Assembly (NCBI RefSeq): GCF_012034175.1 | Contig: NZ_JAATEJ010000007.1 | Location: forward strand, 62,001-126,000 | From: Actinacidiphila epipremni | GTDB lineage: Bacteria > Actinomycetota > Actinomycetes > Streptomycetales > Streptomycetaceae | Length of the DNA: 64,000 nucleotides | Direction of reading: 5' to 3' | In this document: positions 42,028 through 50,325 of the stretch, piece after piece | Layout of the letters: every line of letters begins with the position of its first letter | Numbering within the stretch: the stretch's first letter is position 1 | The notes under the pieces: model-generated | Databases searched by the model: none | The model's input: only the letters and a program-made list of their open reading frames with translations | Told to the model about the DNA's origin: nothing | Position numbers and translations under genes: made by a program

Positions 42028-42744
42028 ATGGAGTCGGCCGACATGCAGCACGCTGTGGGGTCGCCGCAGCCCGGCGGGGGACCGACGCCCCCGGCCGCCG
42101 GCGTCACCGGGCACTTCCCGCTGCCGGCAGCCGCGCCGGTGCAGCGGGAGGCGCCGGACGGGGGCGGCTCGCTCGGCGGCGGCGTCCACGGCCCGGTCGC
42201 GGTCCTGCTCATCGGGGCCGCGGGCGCGGGCAAGACGACCATCGCCCGGCACTGGGCCGAGCACCGTACCGCCCCGACCGCCCACATCAGCCTGGACGAC
42301 GTCCGCGAATGGGTGCGCTCGGGCTTCGCCGACCCCCAGGCGGGCTGGAACGAGCGCTCCGAGGCGCAGTACCGGCTGGCCCGCCGCACGTGCGGCTTCG
42401 CCGCCCGGAACTTCCTGGCCAACGGGGTGTCCTGCATCATCGACGACGCCGTCTTCCCCGACCGCCCCGCGGTCGGCCTCGGCGGCTGGAAGCGGCATGT
42501 GGGTCCCGGGCTGGTCCCGGTCGTGCTGCTGCCGGGCCTGGAGGTCGTGCTGACCCGCAACGCCGAGCGCACCGGCAACCGCCGGCTCTCGGACGAGGAG
42601 GTCGCCCGCATCCACGGCCGGATGGCCGGCTGGTACGGCTCGGGGCTGCCGATCATCGACAACTCCCAGCTCGATGTCGCCGCCGCCGCCGCGGCCCTGG
42701 ACCGGGTGGTGCTGCGCAGCCTCCAGGGGCCCCCGACCTGGTAG
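42028..42744 (+). CDS. P-loop kinase-like ATP-binding protein
   Basis: 238 residues. After a disordered Pro/Gly-rich stretch (1-55) comes a P-loop NTPase domain with 'IGAAGAGKTTIARHWAE' (Walker A), a 'HISLDDVREWVRSG' segment like the acceptor-binding motif of zeta-toxin, CPT and AAA_33 kinases, and 'IIDDAVFPDRP' as Walker B-like block. The substrate is unknown. ATG 42028 has GGAG only 3 nt upstream; ATG 42043 and GTG 41986 are alternatives. It sits between aroQ and the M24 gene, 68 bp after aroQ. Confidence 0.75.
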   Translation: MESADMQHAVGSPQPGGGPTPPAAGVTGHFPLPAAAPVQREAPDGGGSLGGGVHGPVAVLLIGAAGAGKTTIARHWAEHRTAPTAHISLDDVREWVRSGFADPQAGWNERSEAQYRLARRTCGFAARNFLANGVSCIIDDAVFPDRPAVGLGGWKRHVGPGLVPVVLLPGLEVVLTRNAERTGNRRLSDEEVARIHGRMAGWYGSGLPIIDNSQLDVAAAAAALDRVVLRSLQGPPTW

Positions 42745-42822
42745 CGGGCCGCGCCCCCGGCGGTCCCGGCCGGCTGCGCCTCCGACGGGCGGCGAAAAGA
42801 AGCGGCCCGGCGGATGTCGACT

Positions 42823-42828
42823 TAGGCT
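42823..42828 (+). promoter_or_regulatory. -10 element giving a probable leaderless mRNA for the M24 gene
   Basis: TAGGCT ends 6 nt before ATG 42835, and no Shine-Dalgarno sequence is present. Transcription should begin at the start codon. Confidence 0.5.
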
Positions 42829-42834
42829 CGCCGC

Positions 42835-43965
42835 ATGGCGGAGGTGCATGCGACCCGCAGGGACCGGCTGCGCGAGCGGTGCGCGGCGGCAGGCGTGGGT
42901 GCCGCGCTGGTCACGCGACCGGCGAACGTACGGTACCTGACCGGCTGCGCGCCGCCCGGCTCCGCGCTGCTGGTCGGGCCCGGGGGCGACGACATCCTGG
43001 TGCACCTGCGACCGCCGCCGGACGACGACGGCGGCCAGCGCGGCGGGGCGGGCCCGCAGACGGCGCCCGACGACCTGCGCTCCACCGTGCTCCCGGCGCC
43101 CGACGGCGACGCCGCGGTGGCGGCGGCGACCCTGGCGCGCGAGAGCCACGCCGGCTCGCTCGCCGTCGAGGAGCACCATCTGACCGTCGCCCGGCACCGC
43201 GCGATCCGCTCGGTCACCGACGGCATGCCCATGTCGGACCTCGGCGGGGCCGTGGAGCAGCTGCGGCTGGTCAAGGACGAGCACGAGATCGCGGCGCTGC
43301 GGATCGCCGCGGAGATCGCCGACCAGGCCCTCGGCGAGCTGCTGGAGTCGATCCTGGTCGGCCGCACCGAGCGGCACCTGGCGCTGGAGCTGGAGCGGCG
43401 GCTGGTCGACCACGGCGCCGACTGCGCCGCCTTCCCCACCTCGGTCGGCACCGGACCGCACTCGGGCACCGCCCGGCACATCCCCACCGACCGGCGGGTG
43501 GAGGAGGGCGACTTCCTCACCGTGCGGCTCGGCGCGTGCTACCGCGGCTACCGCTGCGAGGTGGGCCGCACCTTCGTGATCGGCACCGCGCCGGCCGGCT
43601 GGCAGATCGACCTGTACGATCTGGTCTTCAACGCCCAGCGGGCCGGCCGGGAGGCGCTGGCACCCGGGGTGGCCTGCCGGGACGTGGACGGGGCGACCCG
43701 CGGCCCGCTGCTGGCCGCCGGGCACGGCGAGGGCGTGGCACAGTGGTCGGGGCACGGGGTGGGCCTGGAAATCGACGAGGACCCTCAGTTGTCACCTGCG
43801 GCCATGGGTAAACTGGACGCTTGCGTGCCGGTCACCGTCGAGCCGGGGGTCCACCTTCCGGGCCGCGGCGGTGTCCGCATCGACGACACACTCGTCGTAC
43901 GTCCCGTGGCGGACGGCGGGCCCGAGCTACTCACCATCACGACCAAGGAACTCCTCGCCCTGTGA
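42835..43965 (+). CDS. M24-family (Xaa-Pro aminopeptidase-like) protein with altered metal site
   Basis: 376 residues with a creatinase N-terminal domain (1-135) and a pita-bread C-terminal domain. Of the five metal ligands of active M24 enzymes, the first Asp is Arg231 ('[14 protein letters not shown]'), the second Asp is Glu242, His307 is kept ('[13 protein letters not shown]'), Glu336 is kept ('[14 protein letters not shown]') and the last Glu is Asp350 ('RIDD'). A normal dinuclear centre is unlikely, so this may be a binding protein or an enzyme of changed chemistry. It lies 55 bp before efp, a conserved pairing that suggests a tie to proline-rich protein metabolism. Leaderless start. Confidence 0.82.
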   Translation: MAEVHATRRDRLRERCAAAGVGAALVTRPANVRYLTGCAPPGSALLVGPGGDDILVHLRPPPDDDGGQRGGAGPQTAPDDLRSTVLPAPDGDAAVAAATLARESHAGSLAVEEHHLTVARHRAIRSVTDGMPMSDLGGAVEQLRLVKDEHEIAALRIAAEIADQALGELLESILVGRTERHLALELERRLVDHGADCAAFPTSVGTGPHSGTARHIPTDRRVEEGDFLTVRLGACYRGYRCEVGRTFVIGTAPAGWQIDLYDLVFNAQRAGREALAPGVACRDVDGATRGPLLAAGHGEGVAQWSGHGVGLEIDEDPQLSPAAMGKLDACVPVTVEPGVHLPGRGGVRIDDTLVVRPVADGGPELLTITTKELLAL

Positions 43966-44020
43966 CGGGCGCGGCGGCTTCCGCGGTCCCCGAAGCAGCA
44001 CATTCAGGAGATCCGCAACC

Positions 44021-44587
44021 GTGGCCACCACGAACGACCTCAAGAACGGCCTCGTGCTCAAGCTGGACGGCGGTCAGCTCTGGACCGTAGTCGAGTTCCA
44101 GCACGTCAAGCCCGGCAAGGGCCCCGCCTTCGTGCGCACGAAGCTGAAGCACGTGCTCTCCGGGAAGGTCGTCGACAAGACCTTCAACGCGGGCGTGAAG
44201 GTGGAGACCGCCAACGTCGACAAGCGCGGCATGCAGTTCTCCTACAAGGACGGCGCCGACTTCGTCTTCATGGACACCGAGACGTACGACCAGATCACCA
44301 TCACCCCCGAGGTCGTCGGCGACGCCGCCAAGTACCTCCTGGAGGGCTTCGAGGCCGTCGTCGCGATGTACGAGGGCGCGCCGCTGTACGTCGAGCTGCC
44401 CGCGGCCGTCGAGCTGGTCATCGAGTACACCGAGCCCGGTGTGCAGGGCGACCGCTCCACCGGCGGCTCCAAGCCGGCCCGGCTGGAGACCGGCCACGAG
44501 ATCGGTGTGCCGCTCTTCATCACCACGGGTGAGAAGGTCAAGGTCGACACCCGTACGGGCGACTACCTCGGCCGGGTGAACAGCTAA
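44021..44587 (+). CDS. efp: Elongation factor P
   Basis: Rescues ribosomes stalled at polyproline stretches. 188 residues with the KOW-like N-domain and two OB domains. The loop that reaches the peptidyl-transferase centre reads '[12 protein letters not shown]', with the conserved lysine at the tip (near 33), as in EF-P forms of Bacillus and actinobacteria; no modification enzyme is encoded nearby. The ending '[13 protein letters not shown]' is diagnostic. GTG 44021 has CAGGAG about 10 nt upstream. nusB follows 2 bp later. Confidence 0.96.
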   Translation: MATTNDLKNGLVLKLDGGQLWTVVEFQHVKPGKGPAFVRTKLKHVLSGKVVDKTFNAGVKVETANVDKRGMQFSYKDGADFVFMDTETYDQITITPEVVGDAAKYLLEGFEAVVAMYEGAPLYVELPAAVELVIEYTEPGVQGDRSTGGSKPARLETGHEIGVPLFITTGEKVKVDTRTGDYLGRVNS

Positions 44588-44589
44588 CC

Positions 44590-45015
44590 GTGGCTGCCCG
44601 GAACCGGGCCCGCAAGCGGGCCTTCCAGATCCTCTTCGAGGCGGAGCAGCGGGGCGCCGACCCGGTGACCGTCATGGCGGACTGGATCCGGCTCGCCCGC
44701 ACCGACGACCGGCAGCCGCAGGTCACCGAGTACACGACACAGCTGGTCGAGGGGTACGCGGCGCACGCCGAGCCGATCGACGAGCTGCTGTCGCGGCACT
44801 CGGTGGGCTGGTCGCTGGACCGGATGCCGGCCGTCGACCGCAATGTGCTGCGGCTCGGCGCGTACGAGCTGATCTGGGAGGACGACGTCCCGGACGCGGT
44901 CGTGCTGGACGAGGCGGTGGAGCTGGCCAAGGAGTTCTCCACCGACGAGTCGCCGTCCTTCGTCAACGGCCTGCTGGGCAAGCTCATGGAGCTCAAGCCC
45001 ACCCTGCCGCGCTAG
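44590..45015 (+). CDS. nusB: Transcription antitermination factor NusB
   Basis: Binds boxA RNA with S10 during rRNA antitermination. 141 residues, all helical. 'NRARKRAFQILFEAEQRG' is the arginine-rich RNA-binding start, and 'PAVDRNVLRLGAYELIW', 'VVLDEAVELAKEFSTDESPSFVNGLLGK' in parts are family blocks. The GTG lies 2 bp after efp, so the two are co-transcribed. A bulged hairpin terminator follows. Confidence 0.95.
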   Translation: MAARNRARKRAFQILFEAEQRGADPVTVMADWIRLARTDDRQPQVTEYTTQLVEGYAAHAEPIDELLSRHSVGWSLDRMPAVDRNVLRLGAYELIWEDDVPDAVVLDEAVELAKEFSTDESPSFVNGLLGKLMELKPTLPR

Positions 45016-45059
45016 CGGACACAGCACCCCCCCGCAGGCGCTCCCGCAGGCCCCCGACC

Positions 45060-45101
45060 AGGCCCGACAGCAGAAGGTGAACAATATTCTGCTTCGGGCC
45101 T
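45060..45101 (+). terminator. Terminator hairpin after efp-nusB
   Basis: 15-bp stem with one bulged C (45060-45075 with 45087-45101) and an 11-nt AT-rich loop. It ends 24 bp before the -10 of the next gene. Confidence 0.65.
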
Positions 45102-45124
45102 GGCGTATGCCACGGGCAGTGGCC

Positions 45125-45130
45125 TAGATT
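45125..45130 (+). promoter_or_regulatory. -10 element giving a probable leaderless mRNA for the PLP enzyme gene
   Basis: TAGATT ends 7 nt before ATG 45138, and there is no ribosome binding site. Confidence 0.5.
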
Positions 45131-45137
45131 CCCGCGC

Positions 45138-46595
45138 ATGGACGAAGCGGCGGGCAGCGGCGGCGACGACATGATCCTGGCCCACCTGGACCGGCTGCGG
45201 GCCGCCGACCTGCCGGTGCACGGCGGGCGCACCATGGCCTACGTCTACGACGCGGGGCTCGCCGGCCTCGACGAGCTGGCGGCCCGCGCGCACGCCGCCT
45301 TCGCGGGCGTCAACGGCCTGGACATGACGGCCTTCCCCAGCGTCGTGGCGCTGGAGAACGACATCGTCGGCCAGGCCGCCCGGCTGCTCGGCGGCGGCCC
45401 CGGCACCGCCGGCACCTTCACCAGCGGCGGCACCGAGAGCTGCCTGCTCGCGGTGCTCACCGCCCGCGGGCACGCCGCCCGCACCCGCGGCGTGGACGCG
45501 CCCGAGATCGTCCTGGCGCAGACCGCGCACCCCGCCTTCCACAAGGCCGCCGCCCTCTTCGGCCTCACCCCGGTCACCGTCCCCGTCGACCCCGCGACCT
45601 TCCGCCCCGACCCCGCCGACGTCGCCGCCGCGATCGGGCCGCGCACCGCGCTGGTCGTCGGCTCCGCGCCCTCGTACGCGCACGGCGTCATCGACCCGGT
45701 GGAGCAGATCGCGGCTGCCGCCGCCGAGCGCGGAGTGCTCTGCCACGTCGACGCCTGCATCGGCGGCTGGTACCTCGGCCACCGCCGGCTCGCCGACGGC
45801 ATCTCCGCGCCGCCGCCCTTCGACCTGGCCGTGCCCGGCGTCACCTCGCTGTCGGTGGACCTGCACAAGTACGGCTACACGCCCAAGGGCGCGTCCGTGC
45901 TGCTCTTCCGGGACGCCGAGCTGCGCCGGCACGGCTGGTTCGCGCACCGCTCCTGGCCCGGCTACCCGGTCGTCAACGCCACCCTCCAGGGCACCAAGTC
46001 CGCGGGGCCGCTCGCCGCGGCGTGGGCGGTGCTGCAGAAGGTCGGCACGGCGGGTTACGTGGAGCTGGCGCGGCGGGTGCACGAGGCGACCGGCGCCCTC
46101 GTCGAGGGGATCGGCCGGATCGACGGCCTGCGGGTGCTGGGCCGCCCCGACGCCTCGCTGGTCGCGGTCGCCGCGGACGGCGAGGGCCTTGACCCCTTCG
46201 TGGTCGCCGACGAGATGCGGCTGCGCGGCTGGTACCTCCAGCCGCAGCCCGCGTACGGCCCGTCACCGGCGAACCTGCACCTGACGGTGACCGCGGCCGT
46301 CGCGGACCCGGCCCGTATCGCCGAACTGCTCACCGAACTCGCCGCCGCGGTGGCCCGCGCCCGCACCCTCGGCCCGGCGACCCCCGACCCGGCCATCGCC
46401 CAGGCCGCCGCGACCCTGGACCCGGCGACCCTCACCCCCGAGGAGGTCGCCTTCGCGCTGGAGGTCGCCGGCGTCGCCGCGGACGGCGTCCTGCCGCTGC
46501 GGATGGCGCCGGTGCTGGCCGTCCTCCAGGCGCTCCCCGCGCCGCTGACGGAACGCCTGCTGCCCGAGGTGATCTCCCGGCTCTACGCGCTGTGA
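45138..46595 (+). CDS. PLP-dependent decarboxylase/lyase, sphingosine-phosphate-lyase-like
   Basis: 485-residue fold-type I PLP enzyme of the group II decarboxylase branch. 'FTSGGTESCLLAV' (near 94-106) binds the phosphate, 'HVDAC' (203-207) has the Asp that pairs with the pyridine nitrogen, and 'SVDLHKYGYTPKGASVLLF' has the PLP lysine, K244. The 'DLHKYGYTPKG' wording is that of sphingosine-1-phosphate lyases and their bacterial relatives rather than glutamate decarboxylases. The C-terminal 80 residues are Ala/Pro-rich and helical. Substrate unknown. In S. coelicolor nusB lies next to bldD, so this gene is part of an extra segment here. Confidence 0.78.
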   Translation: MDEAAGSGGDDMILAHLDRLRAADLPVHGGRTMAYVYDAGLAGLDELAARAHAAFAGVNGLDMTAFPSVVALENDIVGQAARLLGGGPGTAGTFTSGGTESCLLAVLTARGHAARTRGVDAPEIVLAQTAHPAFHKAAALFGLTPVTVPVDPATFRPDPADVAAAIGPRTALVVGSAPSYAHGVIDPVEQIAAAAAERGVLCHVDACIGGWYLGHRRLADGISAPPPFDLAVPGVTSLSVDLHKYGYTPKGASVLLFRDAELRRHGWFAHRSWPGYPVVNATLQGTKSAGPLAAAWAVLQKVGTAGYVELARRVHEATGALVEGIGRIDGLRVLGRPDASLVAVAADGEGLDPFVVADEMRLRGWYLQPQPAYGPSPANLHLTVTAAVADPARIAELLTELAAAVARARTLGPATPDPAIAQAAATLDPATLTPEEVAFALEVAGVAADGVLPLRMAPVLAVLQALPAPLTERLLPEVISRLYAL

Positions 46596-46607
46596 GCGGG
46601 GCGGGGG

Positions 46608-46746
46608 CCACGGCGGCGGCGGTGCGGCGGCTACAGCGGTCGCGGCGGCAGCGGTGATGCGACGGCCACAGCGGCGGTGCGGCGGCTACGGCGGCAGCGG
46701 TGGTGCGACGGCCACGCGGCGGTGCAGCAGCAGCGGCGGTGCAGCG
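46608..46746. repeat. Imperfect minisatellite downstream of the PLP enzyme gene
   Basis: Two long imperfect units, each with GCGGTGCGGCGGCTAC and TGCGACGGCCAC blocks (for example around 46620-46669 and 46677-46715), followed by shorter CGGCGGTGCAGCAGC-type units. It is too degenerate for an exact copy count by eye. Confidence 0.65.
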
Positions 46747-46749
46747 TGG

Positions 46750-46777
46750 GAAGTCCGATGCGGGAAATCCGATGCGG
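46750..46777. repeat. 14-bp tandem pair
   Basis: GAAGTCCGATGCGG and GAAATCCGATGCGG stand head to tail (13 of 14 identical), just after the minisatellite. Confidence 0.7.
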
Positions 46778-47136
46778 GGACGCCCTGGCGAGGGCTACGC
46801 TCACGCCTGGAATCGCGCGCCGGCTGCTGGCGGATGACAGAACGGCAGTGAGCGGCGCGCCCGTTGACGAACCGGGGGAGGGACGGCCATGCGCAGTCGC
46901 AGCGTCGCCGTCATCCCCGCGTCGCGGCACCGGGTGATCCTGGTGTCTCCGCGGCTCCGGCGCCGGCTGCGCGGCCGGCCCCGGACTCCCTGACGCACCT
47001 CGCCCGCCACCCCATACGCCGTCCCGCCGCACCGCGGCCAGATGCCGGGGGAGCGGTGCGCCCCGCGACGCCGGGGCACGGTGCGCCCGGGCAATCGCGC
47101 CCGCCCTTTCCCGGATCACCCGAAAGGCCCAGGGCC

Positions 47137-49185
47137 GTGCGCAGCACCCGCACCCGCGACCACCGGACGACCACCACCACCGCCAACCCGCTCGCCGACG
47201 TACGCAACCTCGGCATCCTCGCCCATGTGGACGCCGGCAAGACCACCGTCACCGAGCGGATCCTCTACCTCACCGGCGCCACCCACAAGCGCGGTGAGGT
47301 CCACGACGGCACCACCGTCACCGACTTTGACCCGCAGGAGCGCGACCGTGGCATCACCATCTTCGCCGCCTCCGTCAGCTGCGACTGGCGCGGCCACCGC
47401 GTCAACCTGATCGACACCCCGGGCCATGTCGACTTCGCCGACGAGGTCGAGCGCTCGCTGCGCGTCCTGGACGGCGCGGTCGCCGTCTTCGACGCCGTCG
47501 CCGGCGTGGAACCGCAGAGCGAGTCGGTGTGGCGGCAGGCCGACCGCTACGGCGTGCCGCGCATCGCGTTCGTCAACAAGCTGGACCGGGCCGGCGCCGA
47601 CCTCGACACCGCGGCCGACTCCCTGCGCCGCAAGCTGCACACCGTGCCGCTCGTGGTGCAGCTGCCGATCGGGCGCGAGGACGGTTTCACCGGCGTGGTC
47701 GACCTGGTCGGCATGCGCGCCCTGACCTGGGCCGACGGCGACACGTACACCGAGACCGGGATTCCGGCCGAGCTGGCCGCCGAGGCCGCGCGGCGGCGCC
47801 GGCAGCTGGAGGAGGCCGCGGCGGAGCTGCACCCGGTCGCGCTGGAGGAATTCTGCGCCGGCCGGCCGCTGAGCCCCCAGGCGCTCACCGGCGTGCTGCG
47901 CGACCTCACCCGCGGCGGCGAGGCGGTGGTCGTGCTGTGCGGCTCGGCCTACCGCAACCGCGGCATCGAGCCGCTGCTCGACGCGGTGACGGCCTACCTG
48001 CCCTCGCCGCTGGACGTCCCGCCGGTACGGGGGCTGTCCGGCGACGAGCGGCCCGCCGACCCGGCGGCGCCCTTCGCGGGGCTGGTCTTCAAGGTCACCG
48101 CGACGGCCACCGGGCGGCTGACGTTCCTGCGCATCTACTCCGGGACCCTGCGGAAGGGGGACAGCATGCTGGACGCGACCTCGCGGCGCACCGAGCGCGC
48201 AGGGCGCATCCTGCGCGTGCAGGCCGACCGGCACGCCGAGGTCGAGCAGGCCGTCGCCGGCGACATCGTCGCCGTCGTCGGACCCAAGGCCGCCCGGCCC
48301 GGCGCCACGCTGTGCGCGCCCGGCGCCCCGCTGGTACTGGAGCCGCCGGCGGCGCCCGCGCCGGTCATCTCGGCCGCCGTCGAGCCGGCGCGCAGTGCCG
48401 ACACCGAGCGGCTGGTCGCCGCGCTCACCCGGCTCACCGAGGAGGACCCCTCGCTGGGCCTGCGCACCGACCCGGAGACCGGGCAGCTGGTGCTCGCCGG
48501 CATGGGCGAGCTGCACCTGGAGGTCGCGGTGGAGAAGGTCCGCCGCGACCACGGCATCGAGGTGGCGGTCGGCCGCCCGCAGGTCGCGTACCGCGAGACC
48601 GTACGGCGCGGCGTCACCGGTTACGTCCACCGGCACGTCAAGCAGGACGGCGGCGCCGGGCAGTTCGCGCACGTCGTGATCGACGTGGCGCCCTACGAGG
48701 GAGAGGAGGAGTTCGTGTTCACGTCCGCCGTGACCGGGGGCCGGGTGCCGCGCGAGTACGCGGCGGCGGTGGGTCTCGGCTGCGCCGACGCGCTGCTGGA
48801 GGGACCGCTCGGCGGCCACCCCGTGACGGGCCTGCGGGTCACCCTCACCGATGGGGCGACGCACTCCAAGGACTCCTCGGAGCTCGCCTTCCGCATCGCC
48901 GGCCGGGATGCCCTGCGGGCGGCGCTGCGGGCCTGCGAGATGGTGCTGCTGGAGCCGGTGGCCGAGGTCACGGTCACCACCCCGGACGCCACGGTGGGCT
49001 CCGTGCTCGCCGACCTCGCCTCGCGGCGGGCCCGCGTCAGCGCGCAGCGCTCCCTCCCGGGCGCGACCGCCCTGACGGCGAGCGTCCCCCTGTCCGAGCT
49101 CTTCGGCTACGCCGGTACCCTCCGCAGCCGCACGCAAGGCCGCGCGACCTTCACGACGCGCTCCGCGGGTTACACCCCGACGTAG
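47137..49185 (+). CDS. Elongation factor G paralogue (EF-G2 type)
   Basis: 682-residue translational GTPase. The G domain is intact: 'AHVDAGKT' at 29-36, 'RGITIF' switch I, 'DTPGHVDF' at 93-100 and 'NKLD' at 147-150. Domains II to V follow, with '[14 protein letters not shown]' in domain III and '[14 protein letters not shown]' in domain IV. It is closer to EF-G than to TetM-type protection proteins, but slightly shorter than the main EF-G and unlinked to rpsL-rpsG-tuf. Streptomyces carry such second copies (fusB) elsewhere. GTG 47137 was chosen because homology starts soon after and AAAGG lies about 10 nt upstream. It may confer fusidic-acid tolerance or act in ribosome recycling; this is not shown. 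Confidence 0.85.
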   Translation: MRSTRTRDHRTTTTTANPLADVRNLGILAHVDAGKTTVTERILYLTGATHKRGEVHDGTTVTDFDPQERDRGITIFAASVSCDWRGHRVNLIDTPGHVDFADEVERSLRVLDGAVAVFDAVAGVEPQSESVWRQADRYGVPRIAFVNKLDRAGADLDTAADSLRRKLHTVPLVVQLPIGREDGFTGVVDLVGMRALTWADGDTYTETGIPAELAAEAARRRRQLEEAAAELHPVALEEFCAGRPLSPQALTGVLRDLTRGGEAVVVLCGSAYRNRGIEPLLDAVTAYLPSPLDVPPVRGLSGDERPADPAAPFAGLVFKVTATATGRLTFLRIYSGTLRKGDSMLDATSRRTERAGRILRVQADRHAEVEQAVAGDIVAVVGPKAARPGATLCAPGAPLVLEPPAAPAPVISAAVEPARSADTERLVAALTRLTEEDPSLGLRTDPETGQLVLAGMGELHLEVAVEKVRRDHGIEVAVGRPQVAYRETVRRGVTGYVHRHVKQDGGAGQFAHVVIDVAPYEGEEEFVFTSAVTGGRVPREYAAAVGLGCADALLEGPLGGHPVTGLRVTLTDGATHSKDSSELAFRIAGRDALRAALRACEMVLLEPVAEVTVTTPDATVGSVLADLASRRARVSAQRSLPGATALTASVPLSELFGYAGTLRSRTQGRATFTTRSAGYTPT

Positions 49186-49250
49186 CCCCCGCGCCTGCGG
49201 CCCCCCCGCCCTCCCCTGCGGGGCTGCACCGCCGTCGGCGGCGACCCGCC

Positions 49251-49294
49251 GGTGGGAAACACCCCGCGCCTTGCGGCGCGGGGTGTTTCCCACC
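49251..49294. terminator. Strong terminator hairpin downstream of the EF-G paralogue
   Basis: Perfect 20-bp stem (49251-49270 with 49275-49294) with a TTGC loop, 66 bp after the stop. It should work in both directions. Confidence 0.75.
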
Positions 49295-49659
49295 CGCACC
49301 ACCCGTGCAGATAGGAGATCGGCTCTCCGTCCTCCCGTGGGGCTACATCGCCATCGGCGGCGAACCGCCCGTGCGGGTGGACGGTCGGCTTTTGCTCGCC
49401 CGCTGGGCAAGGCTGCCGGCGGAGGGGAGCCGTCCGGGTGGATGGGCGGCGGGGCGAGGTTGGTGTTGGCGGCGAGCCGTAGTCCCTCTGTGGGATGCAC
49501 CACCGGGCGGGAAGTCGCCGTGCAGCACAAGGGGGACGATCCGGGGGTGCCCCCGCAGGAATGCGCTGGTAGGGGGGTGCCGGGGTGGTGGGAGGGGGAA
49601 CGCGCATTCCGAGGAGGTGCCCCCGGAGTGGCCCCCGCCCCCACCGACCACCGCCGGCG

Positions 49660-49709
49660 AGGGGCGCGGGGAACTGCGCGACCAGCCCACCACCCCCGGA
49701 AGGTCCCAC
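49660..49709. repeat. Single copy of the dispersed repeat unit seen at 31.6 kb
   Basis: GGGGCGCGGGGAACTGCGCG continues into ACCAGCC, then a weaker match through CACCCCCGGAAGGTCCC. It aligns with both arms of the 31627-31720 inverted repeat. Only one arm is present here. Confidence 0.8.
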
Positions 49710-49771
49710 GACGACAGGACCACCCCCCCGGAGGGGCAGCGCGGCGGGACGTTTCTGCTCAGGCCCGGGCG

Positions 49772-50272
49772 TCAGCCCTCTTCGTGCTGGACCGCACGCC
49801 GTGCATCCGCGTCGAGCACACCCCAACCGATGAGCTGCTCCGTCAGAACGGACGGCGACTGATCGTAGATCACCGCGAGCGTGCGCAGATCGTCCTGCCG
49901 GATCGACAGCACCTTGCCGTTGTAGTCGCCCCGCTGGCTCTGGATCGTCGCGGCATACCGCTGCAACGGCCCCGCCTTCTCCGGCGGCACCTGCGACAGC
50001 CGCTCCAGGTCGAGAACGAGTTTCGGCGGCGGCTCCGCCGCACCACCAGGCGTCGAGCCCGGCAGCAGCTCCTGCACCGGCACGCCGTAGAAGTCGGCGA
50101 GTTCGGCCAGGCGCTGCACGGTCACGGCACGGTCGCCGCGCTCGTAGGAGCCCACGACCACTGCCTTCCAGCGGCCCTGGGACTTCTCCTCGACACCGTG
50201 CAGGGAGAGCCCCTGCTGGGTGCGGATGGCGCGGAGCTTCGCTCCGAGCTGTTTGGCGTAATCGCTGGACAT
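49772..50272 (-). CDS. bldD: Developmental regulator BldD
   Basis: Master repressor of sporulation genes during vegetative growth, dimerised on DNA by tetrameric cyclic di-GMP. 166 residues. The N-terminal xre-type helix-turn-helix spans about 5-70 ('LGAKLRAIRTQQGLSLHGVE', 'SYERGDRAVTVQRLAEL'). The C-terminal domain carries the complete c-di-GMP signature RxD-x8-RxxD: Arg114, Asp116, Arg125, Asp128. GGGGAG lies 4 nt before the ATG at 50272. The promoter overlaps two BldD boxes, so autorepression is expected. Divergent from pyrR. Confidence 0.97.
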   Translation of the reverse strand: MSSDYAKQLGAKLRAIRTQQGLSLHGVEEKSQGRWKAVVVGSYERGDRAVTVQRLAELADFYGVPVQELLPGSTPGGAAEPPPKLVLDLERLSQVPPEKAGPLQRYAATIQSQRGDYNGKVLSIRQDDLRTLAVIYDQSPSVLTEQLIGWGVLDADARRAVQHEEG

Positions 50273-50295
50273 ATAGCTCCCCGGACGTAATCTCG

Positions 50296-50325
50296 GTGAC
50301 TCACTGTGAGGTTACGCAGCGTAAT
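50296..50325. promoter_or_regulatory. Two abutting BldD boxes
   Basis: GTTACGCAGCGTAAT (50311-50325) fits the BldD consensus NTNACNCWGNGTNAN at every fixed position. GTGACTCACTGTGAG (50296-50310), directly adjacent, fits with one mismatch. They cover the -10, its spacer and the start site of the bldD promoter. Confidence 0.75.

Larger units (their letters stand above)
46596..47136. other. Repeat-rich intergenic region before the EF-G paralogue
   Basis: 541 bp without a supported gene. It begins with a GCGGC/CGACGGCCAC minisatellite (46608-46746) and a 14-bp tandem pair (46750-46777). The rest is C-rich sequence with a TTGACG (46864) that has no matching -10. A structured leader with CCCCG/CGGGG pairing lies around 47055-47080. 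The frame of the EF-G gene stays open through part of it, but the codons look random. Confidence 0.55.
49186..49771. other. Composite repeat region between the EF-G paralogue and bldD
   Basis: 586 bp without a gene between two convergent genes. It contains a 20-bp perfect hairpin (49251-49294), two related blocks of about 45 bp (49214-49258 and 49333-49386, sharing GGGGCT-C-CGCC-TCGGCGGCGA-CCGCC), an unresolved low-complexity G-rich stretch, and a copy of the 31.6-kb repeat unit (49660-49709). Confidence 0.55.

Noticed and set aside
46864..47136. N-terminal extension of the EF-G paralogue
   Set aside because: Residues before the GTG at 47137 are Pro/Arg-rich without homology, and the ribosome binding site supports the later start.
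47137..49185. Tetracycline-resistance (TetM/TetO) ribosomal protection protein
   Set aside because: Switch and domain IV wording, and length, fit EF-G better than the TetM group.
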